From positions 1-64,000 of the forward strand of contig JAKALP010000018.1 of NCBI GenBank assembly GCA_021824175.1: a DNA stretch of 64,000 bases, read 5' to 3'. A model generated the notes under the pieces. That model saw only the letters and a list, made by a program, of their open reading frames with translations. It was not told where the DNA came from and made no database searches. Position 1 is the first letter of the stretch, and each line of letters begins with the position of its first letter. Positions 45,990 through 54,592 of the stretch are shown piece by piece. The translations under genes were made by a program, and so were the position numbers. The stretch comes from Deltaproteobacteria bacterium. Lineage in GTDB: Bacteria; Desulfobacterota; Desulfobacteria; Desulfobacterales; Desulfosarcinaceae.

Positions 45990-46610
45990 TCAAACTTTAG
46001 GTAGCTGCTTGCGCTGCGACAAGGAGGCGATGTTGCCGCGATGAAACCAGACAATGGCTGCCGTGGTCGCAATCACGGCGGCAATACCAGGGATATCCGG
46101 CCACCAGTGGCCAAGGCCGAATCCGGCCAGGACGGCCAGCATGCCGAAAGAGGCAATGAATGGAATTCTGAAAATGGCAAAAACCGTGAGGTAGGTCACC
46201 ACACCCAAAACAGTTCCCATGGGCAGCAATATGGCGCAAAAACCGAGATAATTGGCCACCCCTTTGCCCCCCTTGAATTTGTGAAAACAGGGGAAGTGGT
46301 TGCCCAAGATCAGGCCGAAACCGGCCCAGGGCACCAGGTGCACCCGCAAGAAATGGCTGGCCGCCAATGCAACCCCCGCGGCCCGGCCCACATCCAGCAG
46401 GAGCACCAGACCCGCCACAGTCCACCCGGCCTGGCGAAACACATTGGTCACGCCTGGATTGCCGCTGAATTGGGACCGGGGATCGCCCTTGCCCAGCAGT
46501 CGGAATAAGAGAATGGAGAAATTGACCGATCCGGCCAGGTAGGCGCAAAGCATGCCAAGCGCAAATACCATGATGCTGCCCGGAGCAAAATTTGTACTGA
46601 GCCAATTCAT
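45990..46610 (-). CDS. plsY: Glycerol-3-phosphate acyltransferase PlsY
   Basis: 206 residues with about five membrane helices. PlsY motifs are present in variant form: GSVNFSILLFRLLGKGDPR, SGNPGVTNVFRQAGW, and GNHFPCFHKFKGGKGVA. It transfers the acyl group of acyl phosphate to glycerol-3-phosphate, the first step of phospholipid synthesis. AAGG upstream supports the ATG at 46610; the longer frame to 46724 lacks similarity. Confidence 0.9.
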   Translation of the reverse strand: MNWLSTNFAPGSIMVFALGMLCAYLAGSVNFSILLFRLLGKGDPRSQFSGNPGVTNVFRQAGWTVAGLVLLLDVGRAAGVALAASHFLRVHLVPWAGFGLILGNHFPCFHKFKGGKGVANYLGFCAILLPMGTVLGVVTYLTVFAIFRIPFIASFGMLAVLAGFGLGHWWPDIPGIAAVIATTAAIVWFHRGNIASLSQRKQLPKV

Positions 46611-46957
46611 GCGGTTGCCTTGCAGTCTTGAGCTGGGGTAATGAGCGAATCTTGGTAACCGCCCGCAAAATACCAGCTTGTGGATAAAAAGTCCGCCAAA
46701 AATTTCAGTGCACATGTAACTCATGGCTGTTAGACAACCTTATATTCGGTATCGGCATCGGTATCGATTCAATCCCGATTTCGATGCTGATCCCGATGTC
46801 GACGCCGATAAAAGTGACGACCCGAATAAAAGCGTTCAAATGCAGTGACCCTCCCCGTGAATCGCTCAGCCCTTGACACCCAGGCCATCTTCCCACTATA
46901 GGCCGTGGCGAAGCATAACGAATTTCGTCCATTGACCCCCTGATCAGGAGCCCAACC
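46611..46957. other. Intergenic region between plsY and ychJ
   Basis: 347 bases, divergent, without a gene. It contains the degenerate hexamer-array hairpin at 46745-46810. The promoters of plsY and ychJ presumably flank it. Confidence 0.4.
46745..46810. repeat. Hexamer (GGTATC/GGCATC) inverted-repeat array, copy 2
   Basis: ATTCGGTATCGGCATCGGTA begins a period-6 array whose opposing arm (about 46772-46810, CCCGATTTCGATGCTGATCC and on) pairs with some mismatches. It is the same kind of element as 19310-19359 but more degenerate. Confidence 0.55.
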
Positions 46958-47446
46958 ATGGAACAATGTCCCTGTGGCAGCGGCCGAACCTATGCCGAAT
47001 GCTGCCAGCCCTTGATACAAGCCACCCAGCCGGCGACCACGGCCGAAGCGCTGATGCGCTCCCGGTATACTGCCCATGTCAAAGCGGAAATCGATTATAT
47101 CGTCGATACCACCCATCCCTCCAAACGCGGCAGCGTCAACCGCAAGGAGGTGACGGACTGGGCCCACAAGGCGGAATGGCAGTCCTTTGAAGTGTTACAG
47201 ACCGAAGCCGGCGGCGCCGAAGATTCCGAAGGCTGCGTAGAGTTCGTGGCCGCCTATCGCCAAAAGGAAAAACTCATCAAACACCACGAAATCGCTGAAT
47301 TTAAGAAGGTCGAGGGTCGCTGGTACTTTTTCGACGGCAAGGCACCCAGACCCCAAACCATAGTGCGCCAGGGTCCAAAGCTCGGCCGCAACGATCCCTG
47401 CTCCTGCGGCAGCGGCAAGAAATTCAAGAAGTGTTGTGGCGCATGA
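46958..47446 (+). CDS. ychJ: YchJ family protein with SEC-C motifs
   Basis: 162 residues. A SEC-C zinc motif stands at each end ([15 protein letters not shown] at the N terminus, [15 protein letters not shown] at the C terminus) around the YchJ core ([35 protein letters not shown]). The family is thought to bind zinc and is of uncertain function. AGGAG precedes the ATG. The stop overlaps the start of the epimerase gene (ATGA), so the two are coupled. Confidence 0.93.
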   Translation: MEQCPCGSGRTYAECCQPLIQATQPATTAEALMRSRYTAHVKAEIDYIVDTTHPSKRGSVNRKEVTDWAHKAEWQSFEVLQTEAGGAEDSEGCVEFVAAYRQKEKLIKHHEIAEFKKVEGRWYFFDGKAPRPQTIVRQGPKLGRNDPCSCGSGKKFKKCCGA

Positions 47447-48390
47447 AGGTTCTGATTACCGGTGCGGCGGGCAATCTGGGCTGTTTGCTGGCCCGCCACC
47501 TCCGGGACGGCCATCCGGAGCTTGAGCTGCTGCTCATGGAGCATCACAAAAGGGTTCCACCTGATCTGCGGGGCCACCCCGGTATCCACATCAGACCCGC
47601 GGATCTCGCCAAACCGGGGACTCTGCCTGGTTGTTTGACCGGCGCCAATGTTATTGTCCACTTTGCAGGCGTACTGTTTAGGGCTAGGCCGGAAAAATTT
47701 CTGCCCACCACCAACACCCTCTACTTTCACAATCTGCTGGCCGCAGCCCGCAAGGCCGGTGTGCCGAAGGTGATCCTGATCAGCTTCCCCCATGTGGAGG
47801 GCCCCTCCTCGCCGGCCCGACCCGCGACCGGACGCCTGGACGGTCAGCCGGAGTCCGTGCATGCCAAGACCCGGCTTGAAGAAGAAAAACTTCTTTTTCA
47901 GCAAATTGACAACCCCATTAGCCTAAGAGTGGGCATGGTTTATGGTCAAGGCATCCTGATGATTGACGCCGCCGAATGGTTTGCCAAACATCGTCTTCTG
48001 GGGGTCTGGAAAAAACCGACGGCCATCCATCTCATCTCCAAGACCGATTTCTGCAGGGCCGTGGCGGCGGCCATCATAAGTCCAGCGGCCCAAGGCACTT
48101 ACCATGTGGGTGACGAGGGGCAGGACACCTTGCAATCTTTTCTTGATCTGGCATGTGGTGCATGGGGCTGCCGGAAACCGTGGCGCCTGCCTTTGGGACT
48201 GATCTATCTGGCGGCCGGACTTTGTGAAGCTGCCTCGGCGCTCTTCAAGACGTTTAGCCCCCTGACCAGGGATTTCATCGATATCGGCCGCGTGAGCTAC
48301 CATGGAGATACCACACGATTCAGACGGGAGTTGTTGCCGGTGTTGAAATATCCTACCATTGCCGAAGGTATGGAAGAGATGAAATACTAA
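47443..48390 (+). CDS. NAD(P)-dependent epimerase/dehydratase family protein
   Basis: 315 residues, extended SDR fold. The nucleotide-binding motif is [16 protein letters not shown] and [12 protein letters not shown] follows. The usual YxxxK catalytic pair is not clear: in the expected place [12 protein letters not shown] has a Lys but no Tyr four residues earlier, so catalysis may differ. ATG 47443 overlaps the ychJ stop and is preferred to upstream codons. The substrate is unknown. Confidence 0.82.
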   Translation: MKVLITGAAGNLGCLLARHLRDGHPELELLLMEHHKRVPPDLRGHPGIHIRPADLAKPGTLPGCLTGANVIVHFAGVLFRARPEKFLPTTNTLYFHNLLAAARKAGVPKVILISFPHVEGPSSPARPATGRLDGQPESVHAKTRLEEEKLLFQQIDNPISLRVGMVYGQGILMIDAAEWFAKHRLLGVWKKPTAIHLISKTDFCRAVAAAIISPAAQGTYHVGDEGQDTLQSFLDLACGAWGCRKPWRLPLGLIYLAAGLCEAASALFKTFSPLTRDFIDIGRVSYHGDTTRFRRELLPVLKYPTIAEGMEEMKY

Positions 48391-48517
48391 TAGCGTCTTG
48401 ATTTAACTTTTCCTGGGTAGCAGCCGATGGTTTAATCTACGGGCCGGTAAAATGAAGTTCCCGCCCAATTGGGCCGAGGGGAAAGCCGTCGACCTTCAAA
48501 AAAAAGGAATCTTACCT

Positions 48518-48952
48518 ATGCCCCATTCCATGGAGTATATCGCGCATGAAAACGGGCTGATTATTATCTGGTCCGGAATGGTTAAAGGCGAGGAAGTGAT
48601 TCAATCCTATGAAGCTCGATTTTCTTCCACGGAACGCTTGGCCAAGCTGCGTTACGTCATTACCGATTATTCCAAGGCACTCGATTTCGACATGACCCCT
48701 GACCAAATCAAGACCATTGCCCGCATTGCCAACAAGGCGGCCTTAACCAATCGTAAGCTCTTCGCCGTGGCGGTCATGCCAACGGATATCTCTTTTGGCA
48801 TGGCGAGGATGTTTCAAGCCTATGCCGGCGATGACACTACTGGCTGGCATACCTTTGTCACGCGCAACCGCCGGGATGGGGAAGTCTGGCTACGGCAGCA
48901 TCTGACCGCGGACCTCACCTTTGCCAATCCCGCCGCCTCTTCTCCGTCTTGA
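48518..48952 (+). CDS. Hypothetical protein, possibly SpoIIAA/STAS-like
   Basis: 144 residues. No family is assigned with confidence. The pattern of alternating strands and helices (ENGLIIIWSGMVKGEEVIQSYEA, LRYVITDYSKALDFDMTP, KLFAVAVMPTDISFGMARMFQAY, GWHTFVTRNRRDGEVWLRQ) recalls the small SpoIIAA-like fold; this is inference. AAGGA lies 8 bases before ATG 48518, which is preferred to 48452. Confidence 0.6.
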   Translation: MPHSMEYIAHENGLIIIWSGMVKGEEVIQSYEARFSSTERLAKLRYVITDYSKALDFDMTPDQIKTIARIANKAALTNRKLFAVAVMPTDISFGMARMFQAYAGDDTTGWHTFVTRNRRDGEVWLRQHLTADLTFANPAASSPS

Positions 48953-48982
48953 AAAAGCCCACAAGCAAAAGCGGAAGACGAG

Positions 48983-49789
48983 CTAGGCGAATGCTCTTTT
49001 GTGATGACTATGGATATAATCCCCGATGCGCCGCATGCGTTCCAGCTCCTGGGCGGACAACGGCCCCAGCGTCAAGGCCTTGAGGGCCTGGCGCATCTGT
49101 TCTGTGTCCTTGGGACCGGTCATGCACACATCCACGGCTGGCTGGGACAAGACGAACCGGTAGCAATCGGTGGCGGTAAGCGGCGCTTCGCCGGCCGGTA
49201 TCTTTTCGGGATTGACCAAATCTCCCCAGCGGGTGGCGGTGTAGGTGACGATTCCTGGCCGACCAGCGGAGGGTAGATGCTCGAAAACTTCATTTTCGGC
49301 GCCGCGATGCACGGCGTTGTAGCGGATATGGAAGAGATCAAAGGTCAATTCATGGGCCAGATCGGCGAACATCGGCCGGTGGTGGCCCGAAATTCCCAAG
49401 AAGCGAAACATACCCCGCTCTTTCATTCGCAGGGCGCGCTCCAGGATGCGCCCGGAGGGAGGTTGGTTATGCCAACCCAGCAGTAAAATATCGGCGGCAT
49501 CGATTTTGAGCTTTTTCAAAGCCCGCGCAAAGAAGTATTCCATGAGGGCGGCCGAGCGGGAATAACTCTGAATCAAGATTACCAGTTGATCGCGCTGGCC
49601 GCGGGCAATGATGTTGCGGATGGCCACGGCCATGGCTTCCTTGCGCGTGGAGCCCCAGTAAAAGTAGTTGACCCCATGATCAAAGGCTTCCTCAAAGGCT
49701 TGGGCGGGCGCCCCATAGCTGCATGCCACGCCCAGGCGACCAACCTTTAAACCAGTGCGACCCAAAGTACGGATGTTCAAGCTTTCCAT
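48983..49789 (-). CDS. Aldo/keto reductase-fold protein lacking the catalytic tetrad
   Basis: 268 residues with the barrel pattern of aldo/keto reductases (LGRTGLKVGRLGVAC start, FLGISGHHRPMFADLA, QALKALTLGPLSAQELERMR). Aligned by eye with the intact reductase at 6526-7512, the catalytic residues are gone: Asp is Tyr44 (NYFYWG), Tyr is Arg49, Lys is Gln74 (LVILIQS), and the His position holds Gly in ILLLGWHNQP, though a His lies two residues on. The frame is intact, so a non-reductase role is likely. It has a GGGAGAAG site upstream. It follows two aldolase genes on the same strand, past an inverted repeat. Confidence 0.75.
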   Translation of the reverse strand: MESLNIRTLGRTGLKVGRLGVACSYGAPAQAFEEAFDHGVNYFYWGSTRKEAMAVAIRNIIARGQRDQLVILIQSYSRSAALMEYFFARALKKLKIDAADILLLGWHNQPPSGRILERALRMKERGMFRFLGISGHHRPMFADLAHELTFDLFHIRYNAVHRGAENEVFEHLPSAGRPGIVTYTATRWGDLVNPEKIPAGEAPLTATDCYRFVLSQPAVDVCMTGPKDTEQMRQALKALTLGPLSAQELERMRRIGDYIHSHHKRAFA

Positions 49790-49824
49790 GGTATTCTTCT
49801 CCCTGCCTGAAAGAGTGCAGTGCC

Positions 49825-49872
49825 AGCCATCTCAAAAAAGGCTTATGGCCCAAAATCTTTTTTGAGATGGCT
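49825..49872 (-). terminator. Perfect 15-bp inverted repeat between aldolase and pseudo-reductase genes
   Basis: AGCCATCTCAAAAAA (49825-49839) and TTTTTTGAGATGGCT (49858-49872) are exact reverse complements with an 18-base loop. It lies 33 bases after the HMGL-like aldolase stop and 36 bases before the next start, so it may stop or attenuate transcription between them. Confidence 0.5.
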
Positions 49873-49904
49873 TGTAACCAGAAAGCCATTGGCGCCAAAT
49901 CGTA

Positions 49905-50855
49905 TTATACCAAATCCGTGGCGCTGGTAATCCGGTTGAAGAAGTCGCTGATTTTATCCTTCTGATCCGACTCCATATGCGCCATGGCCGCGCGCGGATG
50001 CTGATTGAGCACGCCGGTAATCATGTACGGAATGTAGTAGCCCCAATCGATCTTCTTGGTCCAGGGAAGAATTTGAGACTCGATTACTTCAACCAATGGT
50101 TTCAGTCTGAACTTGGGATTCTTCAGAAAAGAGATGAGCAATTCCAGGGGGCAATTGCCCGCGCCGCGGCCGATGCCATAGAGGCTGCCGTCCAAAAAAT
50201 TGACGCCGTTAATGATGGCGGCGATGGTATTGGCAAATGCCAGTTGCTGATTGTTATGGCAGTGAATACCTATGGTTTTGTCCGGCAGGCTAGCCATATA
50301 CTTCTGCGACAGAGTGTCGATATCTTCGGAATAAAAAGCGCCGAAACTATCCACCAGGTAAATGATGGGCACCCGGCTTTTGGCCAAATCGTCTAAGGCC
50401 TCTTCCAGATCGCGCAAGCCCACCGTGGAGACCGCCATCAAGTTGATAGTGGCTTCGTAGCCTTTCTCCATGCAGTGATGGGCCAAAGCAATGGCCGCAT
50501 CCACTTGGTGAACGTAGCAGGCCACGCGCACCATATCCAGAGAGCTTTCGGGCTTGGGCGGGATGTCATTGTACTCGATGCGCCCGATATCAGCCATGGC
50601 CGACAGTTTGATCTTCTTATCAATACCGTTGATGGCCCGTTGAATATCAGCTTCGGAGCAGAACTTCCAGGCGCCGTACTCTTGGCGTGAGAAGGCGGAC
50701 TCGGAGCTCAAGTAACCGATTTCCATGTAATCAATATTGGCGGCATTGCAGGCCTTAAATACTTCCCGCACGAACTCGTCGCTGAACTGCCACTTGTTCA
50801 TCAATCCGCCGTCGCGCACCGTACAATCCATGACTTTAATCTGGGGTCGAAACAT
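49905..50855 (-). CDS. HMG-CoA lyase-like (DRE-TIM) aldolase
   Basis: 316 residues of the DRE-TIM metallolyase superfamily. The divalent-metal and proton-transfer site is visible: VMDCTVRDGGLMNKW at the N terminus (Arg-Asp pair), IGIHCHNNQQLA (metal-ligand His residues) and GSLYGIGRGAGNCP. It is close to the catalytic domains of 4-hydroxy-2-oxovalerate aldolase and isopropylmalate synthase, but lacks a regulatory domain. The product is unknown. GGAG precedes the ATG. The KDPG aldolase-type gene is 20 bases upstream on the same strand, so both aldolases form an operon. Confidence 0.85.
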   Translation of the reverse strand: MFRPQIKVMDCTVRDGGLMNKWQFSDEFVREVFKACNAANIDYMEIGYLSSESAFSRQEYGAWKFCSEADIQRAINGIDKKIKLSAMADIGRIEYNDIPPKPESSLDMVRVACYVHQVDAAIALAHHCMEKGYEATINLMAVSTVGLRDLEEALDDLAKSRVPIIYLVDSFGAFYSEDIDTLSQKYMASLPDKTIGIHCHNNQQLAFANTIAAIINGVNFLDGSLYGIGRGAGNCPLELLISFLKNPKFRLKPLVEVIESQILPWTKKIDWGYYIPYMITGVLNQHPRAAMAHMESDQKDKISDFFNRITSATDLV

Positions 50856-50875
50856 TTTACTCTCCTATTCACTCT

Positions 50876-51487
50876 TCATTGAAGCGCTGCTCGCAGAAAC
50901 TTTTTGACATTCAGGCCAATCTCTTGGGCTGATCGTTGTTTCAGGGCCTGAGGCCCAAAGAGGCTGTCACCCACACCCACGGCACGGGCGCCGGCCTCAA
51001 AATAAGATTTCACATTGTCTTGGCGCACCCCACCCACGGCCACCAGCGGGATGTGATCAAAGGGACCGCGCAGCTCCCGGATATACTGCGGCCCGATGCT
51101 GCCGCAGGGAAAGACCTTAACCATCTGCGCACCCGCCGACCAGGCCGCATACACCTCGCTGGGGGTAAAGGCTCCGGCGATAATCGGGACTCCCTGGGAG
51201 ACGGCATAACGAATCACTTCCACATCGGTGTTGGGGGTCACCAAAAACATGGCGCCGGCCGCTACGGCTTTCCGGGCTTCATCCAGGTTTCGGATGGTAC
51301 CCATGCCCAGCAGCTTACCAGGGGGTACCAAGGGGCGGTGACTACGGAGGATCTCTTCGGCGCGATCGGTATTGAACGTCACCTCAATGGCTTGCAGGCC
51401 GGCCTCAAAGGCCGCACCCATCACGGGACCGAAAAAATCGTGGGCTATGCCTCGTAGGATGCCGATGACGGGGACCTCCAGTCGCAT
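50876..51487 (-). CDS. eda: KDPG/KHG aldolase
   Basis: 203 residues of the 2-keto-3-deoxy-6-phosphogluconate/4-hydroxy-2-oxoglutarate aldolase family. The catalytic Glu is in AIEVTFNT and the Schiff-base Lys in MVKVFPCGSIGPQYI. PVIGILRG and AVGVGDSLFG complete the signature. ATG 51487, behind GGAGG, is the family start. It cleaves KDPG to pyruvate and glyceraldehyde-3-phosphate or the related hydroxyoxoglutarate. Edd (KDPG dehydratase) is not adjacent, so the substrate is open. Confidence 0.9.
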   Translation of the reverse strand: MRLEVPVIGILRGIAHDFFGPVMGAAFEAGLQAIEVTFNTDRAEEILRSHRPLVPPGKLLGMGTIRNLDEARKAVAAGAMFLVTPNTDVEVIRYAVSQGVPIIAGAFTPSEVYAAWSAGAQMVKVFPCGSIGPQYIRELRGPFDHIPLVAVGGVRQDNVKSYFEAGARAVGVGDSLFGPQALKQRSAQEIGLNVKKFLRAALQ

Positions 51488-51678
51488 TACAACCCCCTCC
51501 AAATATATACCGCTCCACAATTGCAGCGACCCTAATCGCACTTCAGATTGGGATCCGCCGGATATGGTGACGCCGACCTACGGCTCTTTATGAATGGAAA
51601 TCAGCCTAACTTGATGCAACGGGCTTCTATAACAAAATCAACCAAAGGCGGCAACTGGATAGTGCGGGCAGGGCGCGG

Positions 51679-52422
51679 CTACCGCCGCTGCAGAAACTGG
51701 CGCTGGATACGATAGATAAGCTGGGTGAGTTTTTTCAATTCATCGGGGGCGACATCGGTGAACTCGAAGGCATACTTGTAGATTTTGCGGTCCTGGTCGT
51801 GCTCGATTCTGCGGACCTCAGTTCTCTTAATAATTACAATTTGTTCCTCATTTTCATCATCGGCCGGAAAGAGGATGCCAACATTGAGGATGCGCTGGCC
51901 AACCTCCAACAGTGAGCTGCTGCGTCCATTTTCGCTGGGTTTGAGCAACGTTCCGTAGGCTCCGCCCAGACTAATATTGATTAAGCCGAGCACGGCATGG
52001 ATCTTATCCAGCTTGAGAAACATCTTGGTGCCAAGGGGTGTTTCCATCCGGAAATTTCGGCGGCGCTGCAGCCGTTCCATATGGTCGGGGAAAGGCAGGT
52101 GCAGCTCCCGCCCGTTGATCCGGCCGCCTTTGGTTGTGAAAATATACTCCAGCCGATCCGGCCCATTGAAATTAAAACGCAGGATCAGCTCCGAGGAACT
52201 TTGGGCCTCGGCCTTAAAATTATCGGGTAGGTCTACAACAAAAAATGGCTGGGGGTTTTGGCTCATCTGGGTCACGCATGTCAGGCGCTCAAAACTGGTG
52301 CCCACAATATGCATGGAAATGATGATCCGTTTATCAATCAAATAGCCTAAAATTTCAGCTATTTTATTACCTTGAAGTTTGCCTGGCGCGTTTGTTTCCA
52401 CGGTCCCCACTCTGGTTAGCAT
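51679..52422 (-). CDS. PilZ-domain c-di-GMP receptor (YcgR-like)
   Basis: 247 residues. The N-terminal half (about 20-115) fits the YcgR-type beta domain. The C-terminal PilZ domain has the c-di-GMP motif RRRNFRMETPLG (RxxxR) and LINISLGGAYG (D/N-x-S-x-x-G). It should bind c-di-GMP and act as a flagellar brake or secretion switch. The VWA-FHA gene lies 68 bases upstream on the same strand. Confidence 0.88.
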   Translation of the reverse strand: MLTRVGTVETNAPGKLQGNKIAEILGYLIDKRIIISMHIVGTSFERLTCVTQMSQNPQPFFVVDLPDNFKAEAQSSSELILRFNFNGPDRLEYIFTTKGGRINGRELHLPFPDHMERLQRRRNFRMETPLGTKMFLKLDKIHAVLGLINISLGGAYGTLLKPSENGRSSSLLEVGQRILNVGILFPADDENEEQIVIIKRTEVRRIEHDQDRKIYKYAFEFTDVAPDELKKLTQLIYRIQRQFLQRR

Positions 52423-52490
52423 AAAGACATCCGAAATAGTATCGGCACAAAATGTGGGCTTCTTTACTGAATTTAGAGGTTGGTGTGCAA

Positions 52491-54383
52491 TCAGGCCACC
52501 CGGCCATGATGGTCAAAATCCAAGGCCAGCATGGCCTTCTCCGCTTCATTGAGAAAATCCACGGACATGATCTCCACCGGATCTTCCTCTTCGCGCGTGG
52601 GGACAATGGTGAGGCTGACCCAGGTGGCCGGGTCCTGGCCAAAAGTGACCACGCACAAACGGCCGCACTGGGAGGATTGATATGTATCTGACTTGATCCA
52701 TTTCATCAGAAACTGGGTGAATCCATTGTGGTGGGTCCCATACCAATCGGCGGCAGACTTAATAGAAACCGGCAAGCTGCACACCAGGTAAAACACCTTG
52801 GATTCAATGATGGACTCACAGTGGAGCTGGCCGTCGCTCTGGGTTTTGGTCAGATTTTCGTGGGCTTTGGCCGCAATCAGCTCCAGCGTGTCGTAGGCAA
52901 AGTGCTGGTTGATGAACTCCCTGTATTTAGGCCCCATGGCGTGCAACTGGAGCAGATGGCTCTGCATGCAGTTGACAAGCCCTTGACTGCTTTCGGCATC
53001 ATTGAGGTCAATGACCACCGTGGAGCCCGACTCTTGTCCTTCCAGCGCGGTCATGGAAACCATGGCTGTCTCGCCAAAGGGAATCTGGTTGGGAATCACA
53101 AACCGGTATTGATAAGTGGCGAAATGAATGCGATCCCCGCTTTTTAGCCGGATCGGCATGTTGGGTTCAAGCTTTTTGTCGTTTAGCTTGGTGCCATTGG
53201 TGCTGCGCTGATCTTCTAAAAAGAAGACCATGTTACGGTACTCAATGGTGGCATGAAAGCTGGAAACCGTCGGCTTTTCGATAGCCAAGTCATTGCGAAG
53301 GTCTCGGCCGACCGTGACGCGCTCCTTTTTGATATCCAATTGCCCACCCGCCTGGGATAAATCCTCCAGGTAAGCGTCCGGCGGAACGAGCGGAAGGGTA
53401 ACCCGGGGCAGGCTTTTTTTCATTATTTTCAACTGTTTGAGATAGATGAAAACCAACACCCCCGACAATATCGTCACGACAATGGCCAATACCACGAAGA
53501 TCAGTTGCAGGCCGCTTTCCTTGGGTGGCGCGCCGGCATTTTCCACTGCCGGCGCAGGTGGTCGCTGCTGGCTGGCCGGGAAGGGCTGTGGGGCAGCAAT
53601 AACGCCCGGCGCGGCCGCCTCAGGCCTTGCCGTCGGCATCGGTTCTGGGGGCGCGGTGGGCAGGGGTTCCGGCAGCTTGGGCGACAAGTGGTTCAGGATA
53701 TCATCAAGGACTTCTGAGATTTTGGAGGCCTCATAAGTCCGGTAGTACTCCCCATCGGTACGGGAAGCCAGGGCCTGGATCAGGACAAAGTCCGCCGCCT
53801 CGCTGAAAGCGATGCCGAATATACGGACTCCCAAGGCGCGGCATTCTGCGGTGAGGTCCTGTTTGAGCCACTGATTGAGTTCCTGATCCTTTTTAAGATT
53901 GCCCGTATCCACGATTCCATCGGTGAGGAACACAATCCCTTTTTGCGCATCTTTGCGGCCATTGGCTTTCAATTCATACAACGCACGTTCTATGCCGACC
54001 GCGCTGTTGGTATAGCGACCTTTATAATCGATTTTGGACAGCCCAACCACAAAAGCTTCCTGGGCTTCCTTGGAAATAACCGACGTAAGGGGATTGACCA
54101 GGCGGGCGGTCTGATCAAAGACCACCATCCCCACCCGCGCCTCCAAAGGCAGCCGGTGGACGAAAGTGTCCACCACTTTGGGCGTGATGAACTCAGGATC
54201 GTTCTTCCGCATGCTGCCAGAATTGTCGATGACAAACATGATTTCGATGGTGCCGCTGGGGGTTTGTTGGGCCTGGACGTTGGCCGGCCAGGCCATGTTG
54301 AAACAGGCTGCCGCCAAGAGCAGCACTAAAGTGCCGCGTAAAATTGAAGCAGACAAACCGCGCTTAAAAAAAGTGGCCGTCAT
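52491..54383 (-). CDS. VWA domain-FHA domain membrane protein
   Basis: 630 residues. A signal peptide (to about residue 38) is followed by a VWA domain (about 45-225) with an intact MIDAS start DNSGSMRKND and FLTDGIVDTGN. A proline/alanine-rich linker leads to one membrane helix (LIFVVLAIVVTILSGVLVFIYL, about 295-318). The cytoplasmic part has an FHA domain (about 350-410: VTVGRDLRNDLAI, SSFHATIEYRN, STNGTKLNDKKL) and an unrecognised C-terminal region of about 200 residues. It would link an extracytoplasmic metal-dependent binding event to phosphothreonine recognition inside. AAGGA precedes the ATG. Confidence 0.88.
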   Translation of the reverse strand: MTATFFKRGLSASILRGTLVLLLAAACFNMAWPANVQAQQTPSGTIEIMFVIDNSGSMRKNDPEFITPKVVDTFVHRLPLEARVGMVVFDQTARLVNPLTSVISKEAQEAFVVGLSKIDYKGRYTNSAVGIERALYELKANGRKDAQKGIVFLTDGIVDTGNLKKDQELNQWLKQDLTAECRALGVRIFGIAFSEAADFVLIQALASRTDGEYYRTYEASKISEVLDDILNHLSPKLPEPLPTAPPEPMPTARPEAAAPGVIAAPQPFPASQQRPPAPAVENAGAPPKESGLQLIFVVLAIVVTILSGVLVFIYLKQLKIMKKSLPRVTLPLVPPDAYLEDLSQAGGQLDIKKERVTVGRDLRNDLAIEKPTVSSFHATIEYRNMVFFLEDQRSTNGTKLNDKKLEPNMPIRLKSGDRIHFATYQYRFVIPNQIPFGETAMVSMTALEGQESGSTVVIDLNDAESSQGLVNCMQSHLLQLHAMGPKYREFINQHFAYDTLELIAAKAHENLTKTQSDGQLHCESIIESKVFYLVCSLPVSIKSAADWYGTHHNGFTQFLMKWIKSDTYQSSQCGRLCVVTFGQDPATWVSLTIVPTREEEDPVEIMSVDFLNEAEKAMLALDFDHHGRVA

Positions 54384-54592
54384 GTTGTGTCCTTATAGAA
54401 AAGATGGGGCAAATGCACGAATGAATGGCGATACTATTCGGGTCACTTACTAAACCATTGAATAAATAGGGTCAAGTGGCAGAGTGGGATTGACCCCCAT
54501 CGTCCAGTGTTATACCTTTCCGCGGTTCCGGCCCATCTCGATTCATGGACGCGGGGCCAGCATCAACCCAAATGCCATAAAGCTTATCGCGC

